Positions 20,501-32,900 of a DNA stretch of 64,000 nucleotides are shown here, in pieces. Source of the DNA: Hermatobates lingyangjiaoensis (Eukaryota > Arthropoda > Insecta > Hemiptera > Hermatobatidae); assembly GCA_026182355.1 (NCBI GenBank), contig JAPFBL010000104.1:799501-863500 (forward strand), given 5' to 3'. Position 1 is the stretch's first letter; every line of letters starts with the position of its first letter. The notes under the pieces were generated by a model. The model saw nothing but the letters and a program-made list of their open reading frames with translations, was not told the DNA's origin and did no database searches. Both the position numbers and the translations under genes were made by a program.

Positions 20501-23500
20501 TTTTAATTGAACTATAAAAACTAAATTGACATCTCATTGAAAGAAAGCATTTCTGAAATGACTTGAATAAATGTTCAAGTCGTGACGATTGTTTGAGAAT
20601 ACAGGGCAACAGAACTAAGTTTGTGAATTATTGACACTGGCATTACGGCAGCTAAAATAGATCGAAGGCTTCCTCTTCCACGAGTCGCATTTTCTTTTCC
20701 CTTTCCCACATAATTCTACTGCGTTTTCCTTAGCCTGTTGCTTCGCTACTTTTCTATTCACATTCTTAATTCATTTAGCGTGTTTTATTTTCATTCTCGA
20801 ATCGATAGACATGCGAGGTTTCAAACAGGATTTCTAACTTTTTCTTTTATTTATTTTCCAGCTTATGAATCACTGAAGGAAAAAAAAACGAGTCAGTCAT
20901 ATTGTAAATTTCTAATAGTCATTTCTTATGTTCATGTAATTAATTTTTCTTACTTAAATTGAAATACTACTGTTGCTTTGAACATTTGATATGCATACAA
21001 CGCTAATAAGACATTTATTTATTCAGTTTTTTCAGTTTCTGATCCATCTCTATTTATAACAGATAATCACGTAATTATATTTAAAGATTTAAGTCAGTTG
21101 GTATAAGCAAATGGAATTAAACAGACTTAAATGCTGGGATCTATGAATTAATATTATTTGTATCAGGTGAATTCACTGTGTGTTTTATAAATAGATACAT
21201 TCATTAAAGACAACGAATGTTAACACGGACTGTTATTAATTTCCCTTTGACTATTTCCAGTTATTAACATCATTTCTTAGAGATATCCAAATTTTGGGCA
21301 TCACAAGGATCAAGAGTTTAAATAAAGAAAGGCTAATTTTAAGAAAGGTAAAAAAATCATCAGAAGGTTTTTTAATGGTTCATTTTTCCATGTTACATTC
21401 AACGTAACATATGTTCAAGATACAAAGAAATCTGTACGCCATTAACAAAATCATTATTACTAACAATTTATATCTCTTATTAATAAAAATCTGAAAACAA
21501 CCACACTTTTGGCTTTCGTAAAATGACAAGTACGTCAGGATAAAATGGAAGTATTCTAATGTATGGAAGAAAGCATTGCGAAATACAAATCTAAAAGTCA
21601 ATACTGCTTCTGGAATTTCTTTCTGAATAGCTTTCTGCAGATATAATATTTTATACAAATTCCTAATAACAAATTTATCTCTCTGGAATGATTATGAAAT
21701 GCAAATGGTAACTGTGAGAAATAAAATAAGTTTCATAGTATGGTGTCAGGAATCTGTTTAACTGAGAAATCCTCAAAACATACCTATTTTAAAATATATT
21801 TCTGTATAGAACCATACAATATACTCGTATGTATCTATGCTTACAGCCAAACTAATGAATTTATAACTAACGCTGATTATTTTGCTTATAAAGCCACTAA
21901 TTTTAATGTTGATACAGAAAACTGAAAAATATATGACAATACTGGACATAGAAACCCGTCAGGAGTCTGACTTGGACATTAGGGGTATTACCCGTTATTA
22001 ATTGCATAAAGAAAAGCCCGCAATTTTCTGATTCTTAGACGCATCTATAAAAATTGTTGATTTGCCTCTGTGTTGCAGAGAGGTCAACATAGCCATAAAT
22101 GGCAAAGCAAGGTTCAGTAAAAACTATTATTCTATTGTCAATAATTAGACATTAGAATAATATTAGACATTGAATTTCTAAAGAGGCTAATAACTGAATA
22201 AAAATTGGAGTGGTCTACACTTAATATTACTATAAGTTATCAAACTCATTTACAAGTAAATTAACTGCTTTGTTTTAAATTGGTTATCTTTATTCTAGAA
22301 ACTATATGAATGTGTAGTCAATATCAAAACACAATTTTAAAAAGTGACTGAAGATTTCAAAGTTTGTGGACATTTTATCAACTAATATTCAGGATAAGAC
22401 AACATTTAAAAGAAATATTACATTTCTAGAATCACCAGAAAAATAGGTCAAAGTTAGTGCTAGTTTTGACATAAAAGACGATAATGTTCCGTTCCCATTA
22501 TTCAAGATTACATATAAATGAGTGATTTCCTTCTTTATCCAGCCAGTATATCAGATTGCCATTATTCAAACATGAGTTTTGCTTTGTTATGGTCCAATTC
22601 ATTCATTACACTCTCCAGTGGTACAAAATGCATTTTTTTTTTAAAGTAAACTAATTATAATAGACCTATATACAAAATTTTTCAAGTTTGTTGGTAGTGT
22701 TTGGGTAATTTTTTTTCTGACTATACCAAATATATTACAAGTTGCTTCATTATTACAGCTTAATCATTTATAAGCTGTAGGAGCACTTCGTATTCCTTTT
22801 TATTATGATCCTACAGACTGTGTGACCAATATTCTGTTATCAAACTCTTAGATTCAATCATAAACTATAATTTGATACTATTATGCAAAAATAACATTTT
22901 TATTTTTATAAAAATATTTAAACATTTTCCACTTAAACTTTATCATATCTTAAACTTATATGATAAAAGTTTCAAGATAAGTTGAATCTAAATTGAATAG
23001 TTAAGTAGAAAGAAATCTTGTTAATAAACACAGAGTGGGCAATGAAGACAATTTTCTGTGAGTTATTATTGTTCAAAAATTGCTCAGATCACGGACACCA
23101 TACTAGCATTTGTAAATGACTAATACAGATAAACGACTGTATTAACAGTGTCATTTATCAACTAGTTTGACTTTTATTAGAGTTTTGCAAACTATTCAGT
23201 ATAAAGAATAGAAATACAAACACATTTCTATATACTTTAAATATGAAAACAAACTGATTGTGTGGTAACAGTTCAAGCTTAGTAAAAAAAAACGGAACAT
23301 GCGTTTAGTTTCTAGGTTTTGACTTCAATCGTCTTCATGGAATGGTAAAAGACAGAAATGAAAAACACACTACGCACCATATATATTGCATTAAAACACA
23401 CACTCCTTCTACCTTCATGACTTTTATGCTGAGCTGCTCAGGTATTTTAACGACTTTACGCACAAAAATTGATAACGCATAACCTGCTATGTGCTTTCAT

Positions 23501-24420
23501 GAAATATGCCTACGAGAAGAATTGCTGCCTCCTACACGAGTATAAACTAATAAAGGAAAAGGACACTGAGAAGCAACAACAAATTTCAGTTCATTATTTC
23601 GACCTATCAAGTGAAGAAGAAAAAGAAGAGTTCTGCTTGGCTGGCAAAATAGTTGAAAATTAGTAAAGAGATAGACAACCCGACGCTGCGGCATGTGTTT
23701 TTCTCCAACTGAAAAAATAACATAACAAACAGGAAATCGTAACAGTCACGTTGCCAGTTTGCGGTGAGGGTGTTGAACGACTTATCAAGTGTGACCCTTG
23801 AAATAACAAAGTTACATATCAATTAAATTTATTTAATACAGTTTATATTACAAAAAAAAAGATGTGCTAAATACGTTATATAGTTTCCTTCAAAAAGCCG
23901 TTGAGAATAAAGAACAATTTTTTGTACCTAATCCTCAAAAACCTATTTTGATTTAAAAAGTATGTTTTAACATATTTCCAATTGATAATATTAGACTACT
24001 ACAATTCGATTACTTTATACAGTTTCTATCAATTATTTGTTTTTGTGTGATCAATAAACATCAATCTCTCATTCGTAATCGTATGAAAGGAGACGATAGT
24101 TAGAAATGCGGAAACGTTTGAAGAAAAGAGGAGTAAAGTAGCTACATAACTGGCAAAATAGTGTTGACTTAATCACCAAAATCCAGAATTTATGCGAATT
24201 TCGTTATATTTATGCCATGAAATATTTTCAGTACTTTTTCGATATCTCTGCAGGTAAGAAAGTGGAGGGGAGAGAATATATACCAACATGGCTGGAAATA
24301 ATTTATCCAAGAAGGGCAATATCCAATTTACAAGCCATATAACTGGTATGGAAAGCATTTTGTGGTAAAAATGGAAAATGATTTAGGAGTCAATATATCT
24401 GAGCGGGTGTATTTGGCAAG
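17509..24420. other. Long stretch with no gene recognised
   Basis: Nearly 7 kb of AT-rich sequence. I see no homologous protein, RNA gene or large repeat. Minor items: a three-fold TTATATTAGTCTT repeat at 19860-19912; a decayed repeat-X start at 22205-22235; a hammerhead-like PLE tail scrap on the minus strand at 23300-23340 (TGAAGACGATTGAAGTCAAAA); and a polar 64-residue open frame at 23469-23663 that ends FDLSSEEEKEEFCLAGKIVE, which could be a chance ORF or an exon scrap. Confidence 0.4.
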
Positions 24421-24428
24421 AGAGCCGC

Positions 24429-24455
24429 GGGAGGGGTGGGGGTGGTTTGGGGGGG
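24429..24455 (+). other. Potential G-quadruplex motif
   Basis: Four G-runs of at least three (GGG, GGGG, GGGGG, GGGGGGG) are separated by short loops (A, T, TGGTTT). This fits the usual G3+N1-7 pattern and stands out in AT-rich surroundings. No gene start or repeat element explains it. Confidence 0.6.
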
Positions 24456-25169
24456 CAAGAAGGCTGCGAGATATGTAAAACGTCCTACGTGAGAGGAGTG
24501 GAAAACAAACTGACTGATTTTATCTTGTGCCGATGCCTTCTACCACTATCGCTAAATCAAACCTATTTATCCTTTCTCCGCTCTTATTCCGACCACTATT
24601 TCAAATTTATGACTTGAGGTGTAATAGAGAGTTCCGTAAACGTCCTGTTCAGATATCTTCATTGCTGCATAGTTTATGAGATCGTTAAGAAAAAGAAAGA
24701 AAGAAATAAATTGAAATTTATAGAACGTTTATAATTGGTAGTTCAAAAAAATATATATTATCTAAGTCACTGGAAGGAATGTTGAAAGTAGCAATTTGTA
24801 TTGCTTTATGATTTAAAATCCACATTATGTTTCTAGCATAATGGATAATATGTAATAGTTATTAGAAAAGCTGTGATTGAGACAAATTGACTAAATTGGA
24901 CAAACGTTAATCTGACATCGATATTCACGGGAGAAGGAAGAAACGATCAAACAATACAAACATTTAAAAACAAATCAATTTAAGAACTTATAATAAACAC
25001 GTAAAAGTGTAAAATAATAAAAAAAATATCAAATAATGATTGAATTTAAAACAAAGTACCATGAGAACTATAAGCATATAAGTAAAAGCATGACTACTAT
25101 ATATATTAGTAAAGAACACTTTAAGTATGACAAATGCTTTCAGATTGGCCAGTAAAATTTCTAAGGTAA

Positions 25170-25552
25170 ATTACAAATTCATATAAAAATGGAAAAATGC
25201 AATCCCAAATTATCAGTCGAAAGGTCAATTCAAGAAAAATATAAAATCAAATGTGTGTAAAAACATTGATTCCTTTATAAAAAGACTGAATTCGTAAAAT
25301 TTTAATGAGGAATAAGGGTAAGCGAAAAATATTTGATCATTCCGATAGCACTCAAACAAAAAATTTGAAAATATAAGCAATTAGTTCTTACAAAATGAAG
25401 TAATCAAAATTCAACCCTGTTGATATAGGTATCATCCAATTATTTTTCAAAAAAATTCTACATTAAGGAATGTATTAAAAGAAAAAAAACAGAAGGTATG
25501 GATAATAACTACTGAAGTGATTGTATTACATTCTAGAAAGTAACGATTTCTA
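25170..25552 (+). repeat. Interspersed direct repeat, copy 1
   Basis: About 380 bp shared with 27870-28273 in the same orientation, for example AATTATCAGTCGAAA and CAACCCTGTTGATATAGGTA, ending at AAAGTAACGATTTCT in both. Copies differ by small indels. No coding capacity and no clear terminal repeats; class unknown. Confidence 0.8.
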
Positions 25553-26278
25553 CGTGTTTATCAGTATCTATAATATAACATACTGATAAAGTAACTTAAT
25601 AATCTGATAATAACAGATCGTTCCAGTGGCTGTCATTCATTACAAATAAATTTGTAAAACAACCTATGACTATTAAGCTAAATTTTCTTTAAAATAATAT
25701 AACAAACCTCTGATTACACATATATAAAGCTTATTTATTATTATTCGAAAAAGATAAAATGTTCGGTATATACAATTGTACAGCAAAAAATCTATAAAAT
25801 AAAGTTTCACTTAATCAATATCAAAAACCTAGAACTGATGTTTTAACAATATTTTTTTTATCTAATGGAAAAACTTATAGCTTTCAAACGTTATATGTTA
25901 TTTAAAGATTGGAAGAGTATCTGATTTCTAATTCGGTAGGCTTTAACTATTTACATTATCCAGAGCTCCAACAGCACTTGATATTTTTTATTCATGTTTA
26001 GCCAAGTCTAATGTTGCTTGAATTCCGGATTACTTTAAAAAGTAATGGAAAACTAATAAAAACATAGACCAGTACAGGAAAATAATGGACATTTTTGAAG
26101 AATGTATCTTTCTTTGGTTGTTACTCACAACCTCTGTAATACAAATAATAATATTAATTCTACAATATTCTTTGTTAATATGTAAAAGAGAGTTTTAACT
26201 TTGCTTCATACACTTGTTTTAAGCAGGAAAAACCGTCGTAATATTGTAATCATTGATTAGTAACATTAATAACAAGAT

Positions 26279-26382
26279 TTTCTCAATAAACATGTAAAAT
26301 ACCAAAATCAGCGACCAAACCACAGTAAGAAATCCGAATAAAAATTAAAATCTTTCAACCCTAACAAACGGTCTTTGTCTAA
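26279..26382 (-). mobile_element. Decayed Penelope-type tail (family C)
   Basis: On the plus strand: TAAACATGTAAAATA, CCAAACCACAGTAAGAAAT and ATCTTTCAACCCTAACAAAC. These align in order with the family-C tail seen intact at 58063-58178. It is older, with about one mismatch in six and no (TA)n flank. Confidence 0.6.
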
Positions 26383-27869
26383 GTTAAATGTAAACTGATT
26401 ATAATATTGTTATGCAATATTACTATAAGTTATTATGATAAGTTATAATATTGTTTTGTTTTAAAGATATTCTTAGATATTTGTATTTGATCAGATTAGT
26501 TGACATTTGACTTTATCAAAGTAGAAAGATCTTACTTTTTTTTCTGATTTCTTACCGTCTTTGGACGTCGTTCATTGATTAGTGTAAACCAGGTGTATGT
26601 TACGTAATTAGTGGTCGGTGCCAAATTTATATACACATATCAACAACGACCTGATCATAAGAATTTTCAAACATTAACAATAAAACAACAAACACAATGT
26701 TCTCATTAATTTGTCAATCGCCAATACTTTACAATGTTATATTAACTTTTTTGTTCCATACAAATTTGTTTTTTACATTTTTTTTTATAAAATTTTAAAA
26801 AAGTTATATCATTGTTTTGCTTGAATAATATTTTTGCATATTTATATTCAAAAATTGATTTTTCTAATATAATAGAATTATTTAATTGTTGAACTTTCGT
26901 TTACCAACAATCAAAAATTTATTCGAAAATATACTTGTACATAATTACATTGAAAATGCCACAGGGAGTCCACAGATGACAAGATATCTCCCAGGGAGTC
27001 CACAAACAAACAAACCTTGAGAAGGTCTGATCAAAAAGCTGTAATATATTTCTTTTTCAATGAGATAGAACATCTATCTATTTATGTCCTTTCTTCGTAA
27101 GGAAATCCTAAATTTCAGAAAAAATGAAAGGTTAATGGATTGAAAAAGTTAATGGATTCTTTATAAATTTTATAATAAAACGCTGCAATTGAAGATATGG
27201 CGCACAGTTTTATCCGTCTATTACATTTTGAACGGAGAGGATGGTGACTGTGAGAAGATTGAGTGATGGTAGACAGATAAGTATGTTAGCATGCCTTTCA
27301 TCTGATTCCTACTTAAACTCAGATTTCACATATAGTTTTACAATAATCTTGAGCGATTCATTAGGTTAGTGTAGTGGAATAGAGGAAAAAGCACTGCAAG
27401 TTTTTTAACTGTGCAGAAGTTTAGAAGACATCAAATTTTGAAAAAAAAAACAAGCTGGTAACTTGTAATTGACCCATAGACTTTGCAAAGTCCACTCGCC
27501 ATAACGTCGTATCTGTAAATAGCACATATCTTCAAGTTTTGTTCCTTGTCAGTGTTCATCAGCTTAGATGACACATGAAGCGTCAAGTTGCAAAAGGGCA
27601 GTGGCATGCTGGGAAATTGGAGGATAAGACTAAGGCGGCGCTCCCATGCAGCAGGCACAGTGACACATAAAAAAGAGGAAAAACAAACAAGATATCAATT
27701 TCAAAAGTACAATAATATCTTATTTCAGCCATTTTAAGTTAAAAAAAATGTCAAAGAAATGCATGTTCATTATTGACGGTTAACAGAATAAATTATTCAA
27801 TATTTAGGAGTAATTAATATTTATTTCAATTTGTAATTAACCTTAACCGACTCATTGAAGCCTACGTAA

Positions 27870-28273
27870 AACTAGAAATTCACATGAAAATATAAAACTG
27901 CAATCACAAATTATCAGTCGAAATGTCAATTTAAAAATAATCTAAAATCAAATGCAAGTAAAAACCTTAATTCTTATATAAAAAGACTGAATTCATACAA
28001 TTTCAATAAATGAATAAGGGTAAGCAAGAAATATTTGATTACTCTGATAGTATCAAAATTATTTTCAAAACAAAAAATTTGAAAATATAAGCAATTAGTT
28101 CTTACAAAATGAAGTAATCAAAATTCAACCCTGTTGATATAGGTATCATCCAATTATTTTTCAAAAACATTCTACATTAAAGCATTATTAAAGCATGTAT
28201 TAAAAGAAAAAACAGAAGGTATGGACGATAACTACTGAAGTGATTGTATTAGATTCTAGAAAGTAACGATTTC
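27870..28273 (+). repeat. Interspersed direct repeat, copy 2, with flanking duplication
   Basis: Second copy of the 25170-25552 repeat. It is bounded on the left by GACTCATTGAAGCCTACGTA (27849) and on the right by GACTCATTCAAGCCTCTATG (28275). These imperfect direct repeats exist only at this copy and could be a target-site duplication left by insertion. Confidence 0.75.
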
Positions 28274-30474
28274 TTGACTCATTCAAGCCTCTATGAAACC
28301 TGATATCACAATCGAGAAAACCACACATGCCAAAGTTGTGTACTAACTTACAATATTATTGATTTCCTAGCAAATGTAAGCACAATAATTTGGAACTTGA
28401 GAGACCCTGGTTCTAAAACTACAGATTACAAACTGCATTATAGTGTACTGAAGTATGTTTAGGTTGCTGGTTCGTTACTGATAGAGAAATGCTTAAAAAC
28501 TTGATGGAAGGATTGTGTATTTCGCAAAATGTCTCCCTTGATATAACTACTCAATAATGGTGTCGTCGCACTGTTAGAATGCTCTACGATAGTATATTAC
28601 TAATAATTTGAAGGGTATATAATCTCTCTAAACTAAAACAATGCCAGTAGAATATTTTCATTAAAAAAGAAATATTCATATAACTCTAGCAGTATTAATC
28701 GATTGAGTGTAAAAACGAATTTGATTTAAAGAATTAATTTCCTTTATCATATTTTAATATTATTTGTTTGTTACAAATTGAAATGAAAATAGGCAGCTAA
28801 ACAATTTAAAATAAATTAAGAATTTAATCAAGAATTTAAAATAAATCAAGTTTGGGTAAACTTGTTATTGGAAGGTATACCCAATAACAAGTTATTTATT
28901 GTAAGCTTAAATTTTTTTTCTTTTATTCATTCAAAATATCGTTTTAGCAATAAAGTTACAGGCGGAATAATGAACACTAAAGAAATCTGAACATAAATGT
29001 AATTTCTTAAATTATTTTCAAAGATTAATTTGACTCTTTACATTTATTCTGTTTAAGTCATAAAAATTTCATTTCAGTTTAGCCTCATTAAGATTAGTTA
29101 TTTGTATTTTTCTAATTTAAGTTTCCTTAATTAAAGATTTTGTGGTGATCTTTTATAGTTATTAAAACAACTGATAGAAAGCACACATTCCCCTCATCAC
29201 CAGAACGAATCACCGCAAAATAAAATTATTGCACATTTACTCATTGAGCAAATAAGACATTTACAGCTTTTTGACCTCTTTCAGCTTCTTTCAGCTCCCT
29301 TTATGGCAACTGCTATAACTGCATCTTTATAGATGCAACTGCTTTCTGTCCAAATCTACCTTCTTGGTCACTTTCGACTTGAGTCAATTTGACTGTGATA
29401 TAAATTTTAATGTTAAAGTTTATTTGAATATATATATATATTTTCATAACATTTAAGGTACAGATATTAAATTTCTATTTTATGTTGTCCTCTTTTTGAT
29501 ATTTTAAATTAAGACTCTTTTATCTAACACAGACAATTTCTTCATACAATTTGTTTATTTTACGAGATATTCTGTTTGAACTGCTCTATGTTATTGTCTT
29601 TTCTTTCGAATAACCACTTCACTGTTAACATCCACTTACCCCGACTAGGCTCCTTACCAATTTCACTGAATATCTTTTATGATGTATTTTGAAAACAGAA
29701 ATCCCTCAAGAAACAATTCTAGTGTTATTATTCTACCTGGAGATACAATATTTACAAATAAAATAAAACATTATGCTATTTTTTTATACTTAGAAGTACA
29801 GTCTACTTGTTAATAAGAGTAGTTAAAAGATAATACTGAACTACCTAAACACAAAGTTCATTCTAAAAGTAAAACAATGCATGGGTTCTCATAGACTACC
29901 TGAAGAGATTCCGTTAGAGGCATTATACATTTATGTCTCATAAAGCTTAAAGGTGAGAGAAAAATCACTCATTGGGAAAAATGCTCTATACAATAGTTCG
30001 ACATCAGGAGAAGTATAACGAAAAAGAAGGGGAAGGTGAAGAGGCATTAAGTGATGCATCTGGAAGCTGAAGCTTTCTTAAATCAGTTATCTCCAATCGG
30101 CTGACACCAACTTTGTTCCAATCTTGTACTCTCATACGTTTTCAGCATTTGGCAATATTTATTTAGTCTACTCAACTATTTTTTACCTATATTCATGATA
30201 ATAGGAAAATAGTAGGAATGTTAGAAAAAACAGTGAATGGCAAAAATCTGGTAAAATTTAATGGAAGATCTTTTATAAATACTGGGCAAAAATGTACAGC
30301 CAATAATAGAAGAGGAAAATGCTACACAGAGGATAATAAAGTGCAGGTGATGACAATACATTGGCTGTTAACAGAGAAATATGAAAACATTAGATTTTAT
30401 TAGGAGGCGAACATGAAGCGAAGGGCATTGTGATGAGGAAGGTTTAGCAAAATTAGCAACGCCAGTAGGGCAAG

Positions 30475-30838
30475 TTGAGTGATGAGGCATTACTGAGATA
30501 CCCCCCTCTCCGAAAACGGCATCGTCACTATAGATTTGCGCAAAGTAATTTCAAATCCATTATAATGGCGAGTCCTGATTTCAGTACATTTGGTTTTAAT
30601 CGACATCGCTTAGGCCCAACAAACGGGCCGGCCATAAACCTCTCCTCCCTCCACAACACCCTTCAACCCCCTCGGCCAATTAATCCCTTAGCACCTCTGC
30701 GTTGGTCTTCCTTTTCAATATCAGTCACCCGGGCTACCACCTTTATCAAAAAAGCAAATAATACATCAGTTTATACCTGTCTCAGCCACAGACAACATTA
30801 TGTGTATACAGTCAGTCTCAATAATTATTATTGTATAG
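30475..30838. other. Unassigned GC-richer patch with an open frame
   Basis: A 144-residue frame opens at 30475 and runs into the (TA)n tract. It reads LLRYPPLRKRHRHYRFAQSN near its start and INLSSLHNTLQPPRPINPLA in the middle. Base composition is richer in G+C than neighbours. I recognise no domain and its end is simple repeat, so it may be an exon scrap, transposon sequence or chance. Confidence 0.2.
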
Positions 30839-30856
30839 CTCATATATATATATATA

Positions 30857-31275
30857 TCAATGATCAAACCACAATAAGAAAATGGGAAATTTTGTGGTTT
30901 GATCATTGATTGTTATTTCACGTGTTTTTGTGAAATCTTTATATATATATATATATATATATATATTCAGTTGGGTTTTTGACTCTGACGAAGACCGCTT
31001 GTTGCGGTTGAAAGATCTTAGTCTTGTTTTTCCATTTTCTTATTGTGGTTTGATCATATATATATATATATATATGGATTTCACATAAACACGTGAAATA
31101 ACAGTCAATGATCAAACCACAATATGAAATGGGGAAAAAAGACTAAGATCTTTCAAACGTAATAAGATATCTCCGTCAGGGTCAAAAACCCAACTCAGTT
31201 CGGTAACCGATTGTTACGGTTGAAAGATGTTAGTCTTTTTTCCTCATTTCCTATTGTGGTTTGATAATTTATATA
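30857..31275. mobile_element. Nest of inverted Penelope-type tails (family C) with (TA)n
   Basis: Four pieces in alternating orientation. 30857-30911 is a hairpin with 16-bp arms (CAATGATCAAACCACA and its complement) followed by the tail ending TGTGAAATC. (TA)n lies at 30940-30966. 30968-31056 is a plus-strand tail with CTGACGAAGACCGC and GTTGAAAGATCTTAGTC. (TA)n lies at 31056-31076. 31077-31197 is a minus-strand tail. 31198-31270 is a shorter plus-strand tail. The PLE coding region starts directly after. The pieces are 5'-truncated copies of one roughly 120-bp terminal sequence. Confidence 0.7.
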
Positions 31276-31284
31276 TATATATTA

Positions 31285-32606
31285 GCCTTCTATTGAACAT
31301 TCTGAAGGCTTGGATGCGCTCCGATACTTCGTAGATCGAAGAACTCCACCCCTCACTCCTACCACCAATTTCATTGTTCAGTCGGCTGATTTTGTCCTTA
31401 GACATAATGTCTTCTGTTTTGATGGTAATTATTACTTTCAGATCAGGGGAACGGCTATGGGCACGATCATGGCTCCTTTTGCAAATCTTTTCATGGCGAA
31501 GCTGGAACAAGATTTCCTTGCCACTCGCAATCTCCTCCCCATCCTTTACGTACGATACATAGATGATATTTTTTCCTGTAGCCCCACGGTAAGCATGAGT
31601 TCGATCAGTTCTTTACGTCATTTAATTCCTTCTCTTCATCTATTTCCTTTACTCATCAAGTGTCCAATAACCTTATTACATTTTTGGATGTCAGCGTAAC
31701 CTACGATGGGGGTCATCATTCTACATCTGTCCATATCAAGCCTACTAACGCCCAGCAGTACCTTCATTTCAATAGTTGTCATCCCTCCCACGTAAAAAAA
31801 GCTATCCCCAGATCATTGTCCATACGCCTCCATAAAATTGTAGCAGAATAAAAGATCGTTCCTTCTAAAGAGATTTATTGAAACAGAAATTTTCTGACCG
31901 AGGATATCCTTCTAATTTCATTAACAACCGTATAGTCCCTGCAGACGTTCATCATAATTCAGGTCCTAGGAGGGATCGCAATGACTCTAATTTCCTCATC
32001 ACCACTTATTTTCCTGGTGCTCATAGGCTAGGTGCAGTTGTCAGGGAGTTTTTCCCTATACTTTCTTCTTCCTCCTGTACTTCTTCAGTCTTTAGTGAGG
32101 CACCTTCAATTTCCTATCGCAAACCTGCTAATCTTCAATCTATCTTCTCTCACATCTCTTCTCCTAAGCCTCCAAAAACTGCTGGTGGTATGGTTCAATG
32201 TGGACGTCGTGGATGTCTTACTTGTCCTATCATCAATCCTGTTCCTTCCTTTACCTCTGTCCATAGTAAACGCACCTACCCTATCTCTCACAAGACCTCT
32301 TGTACCTCTGGTAACTGCGTTTACCGTTTGGATTGCACCCAGTGTGATTCTTTTTATGTGGGTTTGGCTTGCACCAAGCTAAGCCTGCGTATGAATAATC
32401 ACAGGTCATCCGTTGACAAACGCAGTGACCTTCCCGTTGCTACTCATGCCAGTTCTCACGGACTCAGTTTTAATGACTGTTTCTGTGTACAGGTCCTGAG
32501 GCAGATTGATCAGACTAATTCGAAAGTTACTCTGAGAGCTTCAGAAGAAGCACTTATTAGTCTTCTGGGCGGTAGATTGGCTCCTGGGCTTAACCTTAAT
32601 CGTTGA
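31285..32606 (+). pseudogene. PLE polyprotein: partial RT plus GIY-YIG nuclease
   Basis: The first frame has GLDALRYFVDRRTPPLTP, IRGTAMGTIMAPFANLFMAK and YVRYIDDIF, the catalytic RT box of PLEs. A frameshift near 31590 moves the frame to HEFDQFF, then FLDVSVTYDGG and QQYLHFNSCHPSH. A stop follows KIVAE at 31851. From 31878 a 242-residue frame carries FSDRGYPSNFI, a cysteine cluster (CGRRGCLTC), then the GIY-YIG nuclease: CVYRLDCTQCDSFYVG with Tyr and Tyr-Val-Gly in place of GIY/YIG, the Arg in LSLRMNNH, and Glu in ASEEAL near the C-terminus. RT fingers are missing. RT would copy the RNA and the nuclease would nick the target. This copy has at least one frameshift and one stop. Confidence 0.9.
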
Positions 32607-32798
32607 TTTTTTTTTTTTTAAGTTGTTATCAGCTTTTAATTTTATTTTAGTTAAATGTTTTCATTTTTTAATTTTTATTTGTTTTTATCTCTTTATCTTC
32701 CCTGTCTACCTTTCCTCCGAAAGTTGGCTACACTGTTTGAGTGCTTCAGTTCGAACGCCAAGTCAGTTGTTATCAGCCTTTGGAGCGATTCACTTCTT

Positions 32799-32835
32799 TT
32801 CCTGAAGACGAGGACATCGAAATATAGTAGTGAGT
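32799..32835 (+). ncRNA. Hammerhead-like motif in the GIY-YIG PLE 3' region (family A)
   Basis: CTGAAGA (32802-32808), C, then GA-GGACA-TC, GAAA (32819-32822), TA, TA and GTAG. The arrangement is the same as in families B and D: CTGANGA, one base, stem II, GAAA, two bases, UH. Stem II is only two pairs (three if C and G are counted), so it may be decayed. It ties the motif to a PLE with recognisable protein. Confidence 0.4.
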
Positions 32836-32900
32836 TCAGTGATTTCCTTTCTATGTGTTCTTTTTAAATTCTAGTTTATATATATATATATATATATATG

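Larger units (their letters stand above)
24700..30470. other. No gene recognised apart from a repeat pair and a PLE scrap
   Basis: AT-rich sequence. Apart from the direct repeat (25170-25552 and 27870-28273) and a PLE tail scrap at 26279-26382, nothing is recognised. An open frame at 27431-27658 on the minus strand and others are short and unlike any family I know. Confidence 0.4.
31284..32876 (+). mobile_element. Penelope-like retroelement with GIY-YIG endonuclease, 5'-truncated
   Basis: The coding remnant (next entry) is flanked by (TA)n on both sides (31270-31283 and 32877-32900), as are the palindromic tails elsewhere. Downstream of the stop at 32606 is an AT-rich 3' region with GTTGGCTACACTGTTTGAG (about 32723) and a hammerhead-like motif at 32802. 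Related tail text (GTTGGCAACACTGTTTGAAT) occurs at 46396. The element starts inside the RT domain, so it is a truncated insertion. Confidence 0.85.

Noticed and set aside
30475..30909. 144-residue ORF as a host gene
   Set aside because: No recognised domain, and its end is simple (TA)n repeat and a PLE tail; listed only as an unassigned patch.
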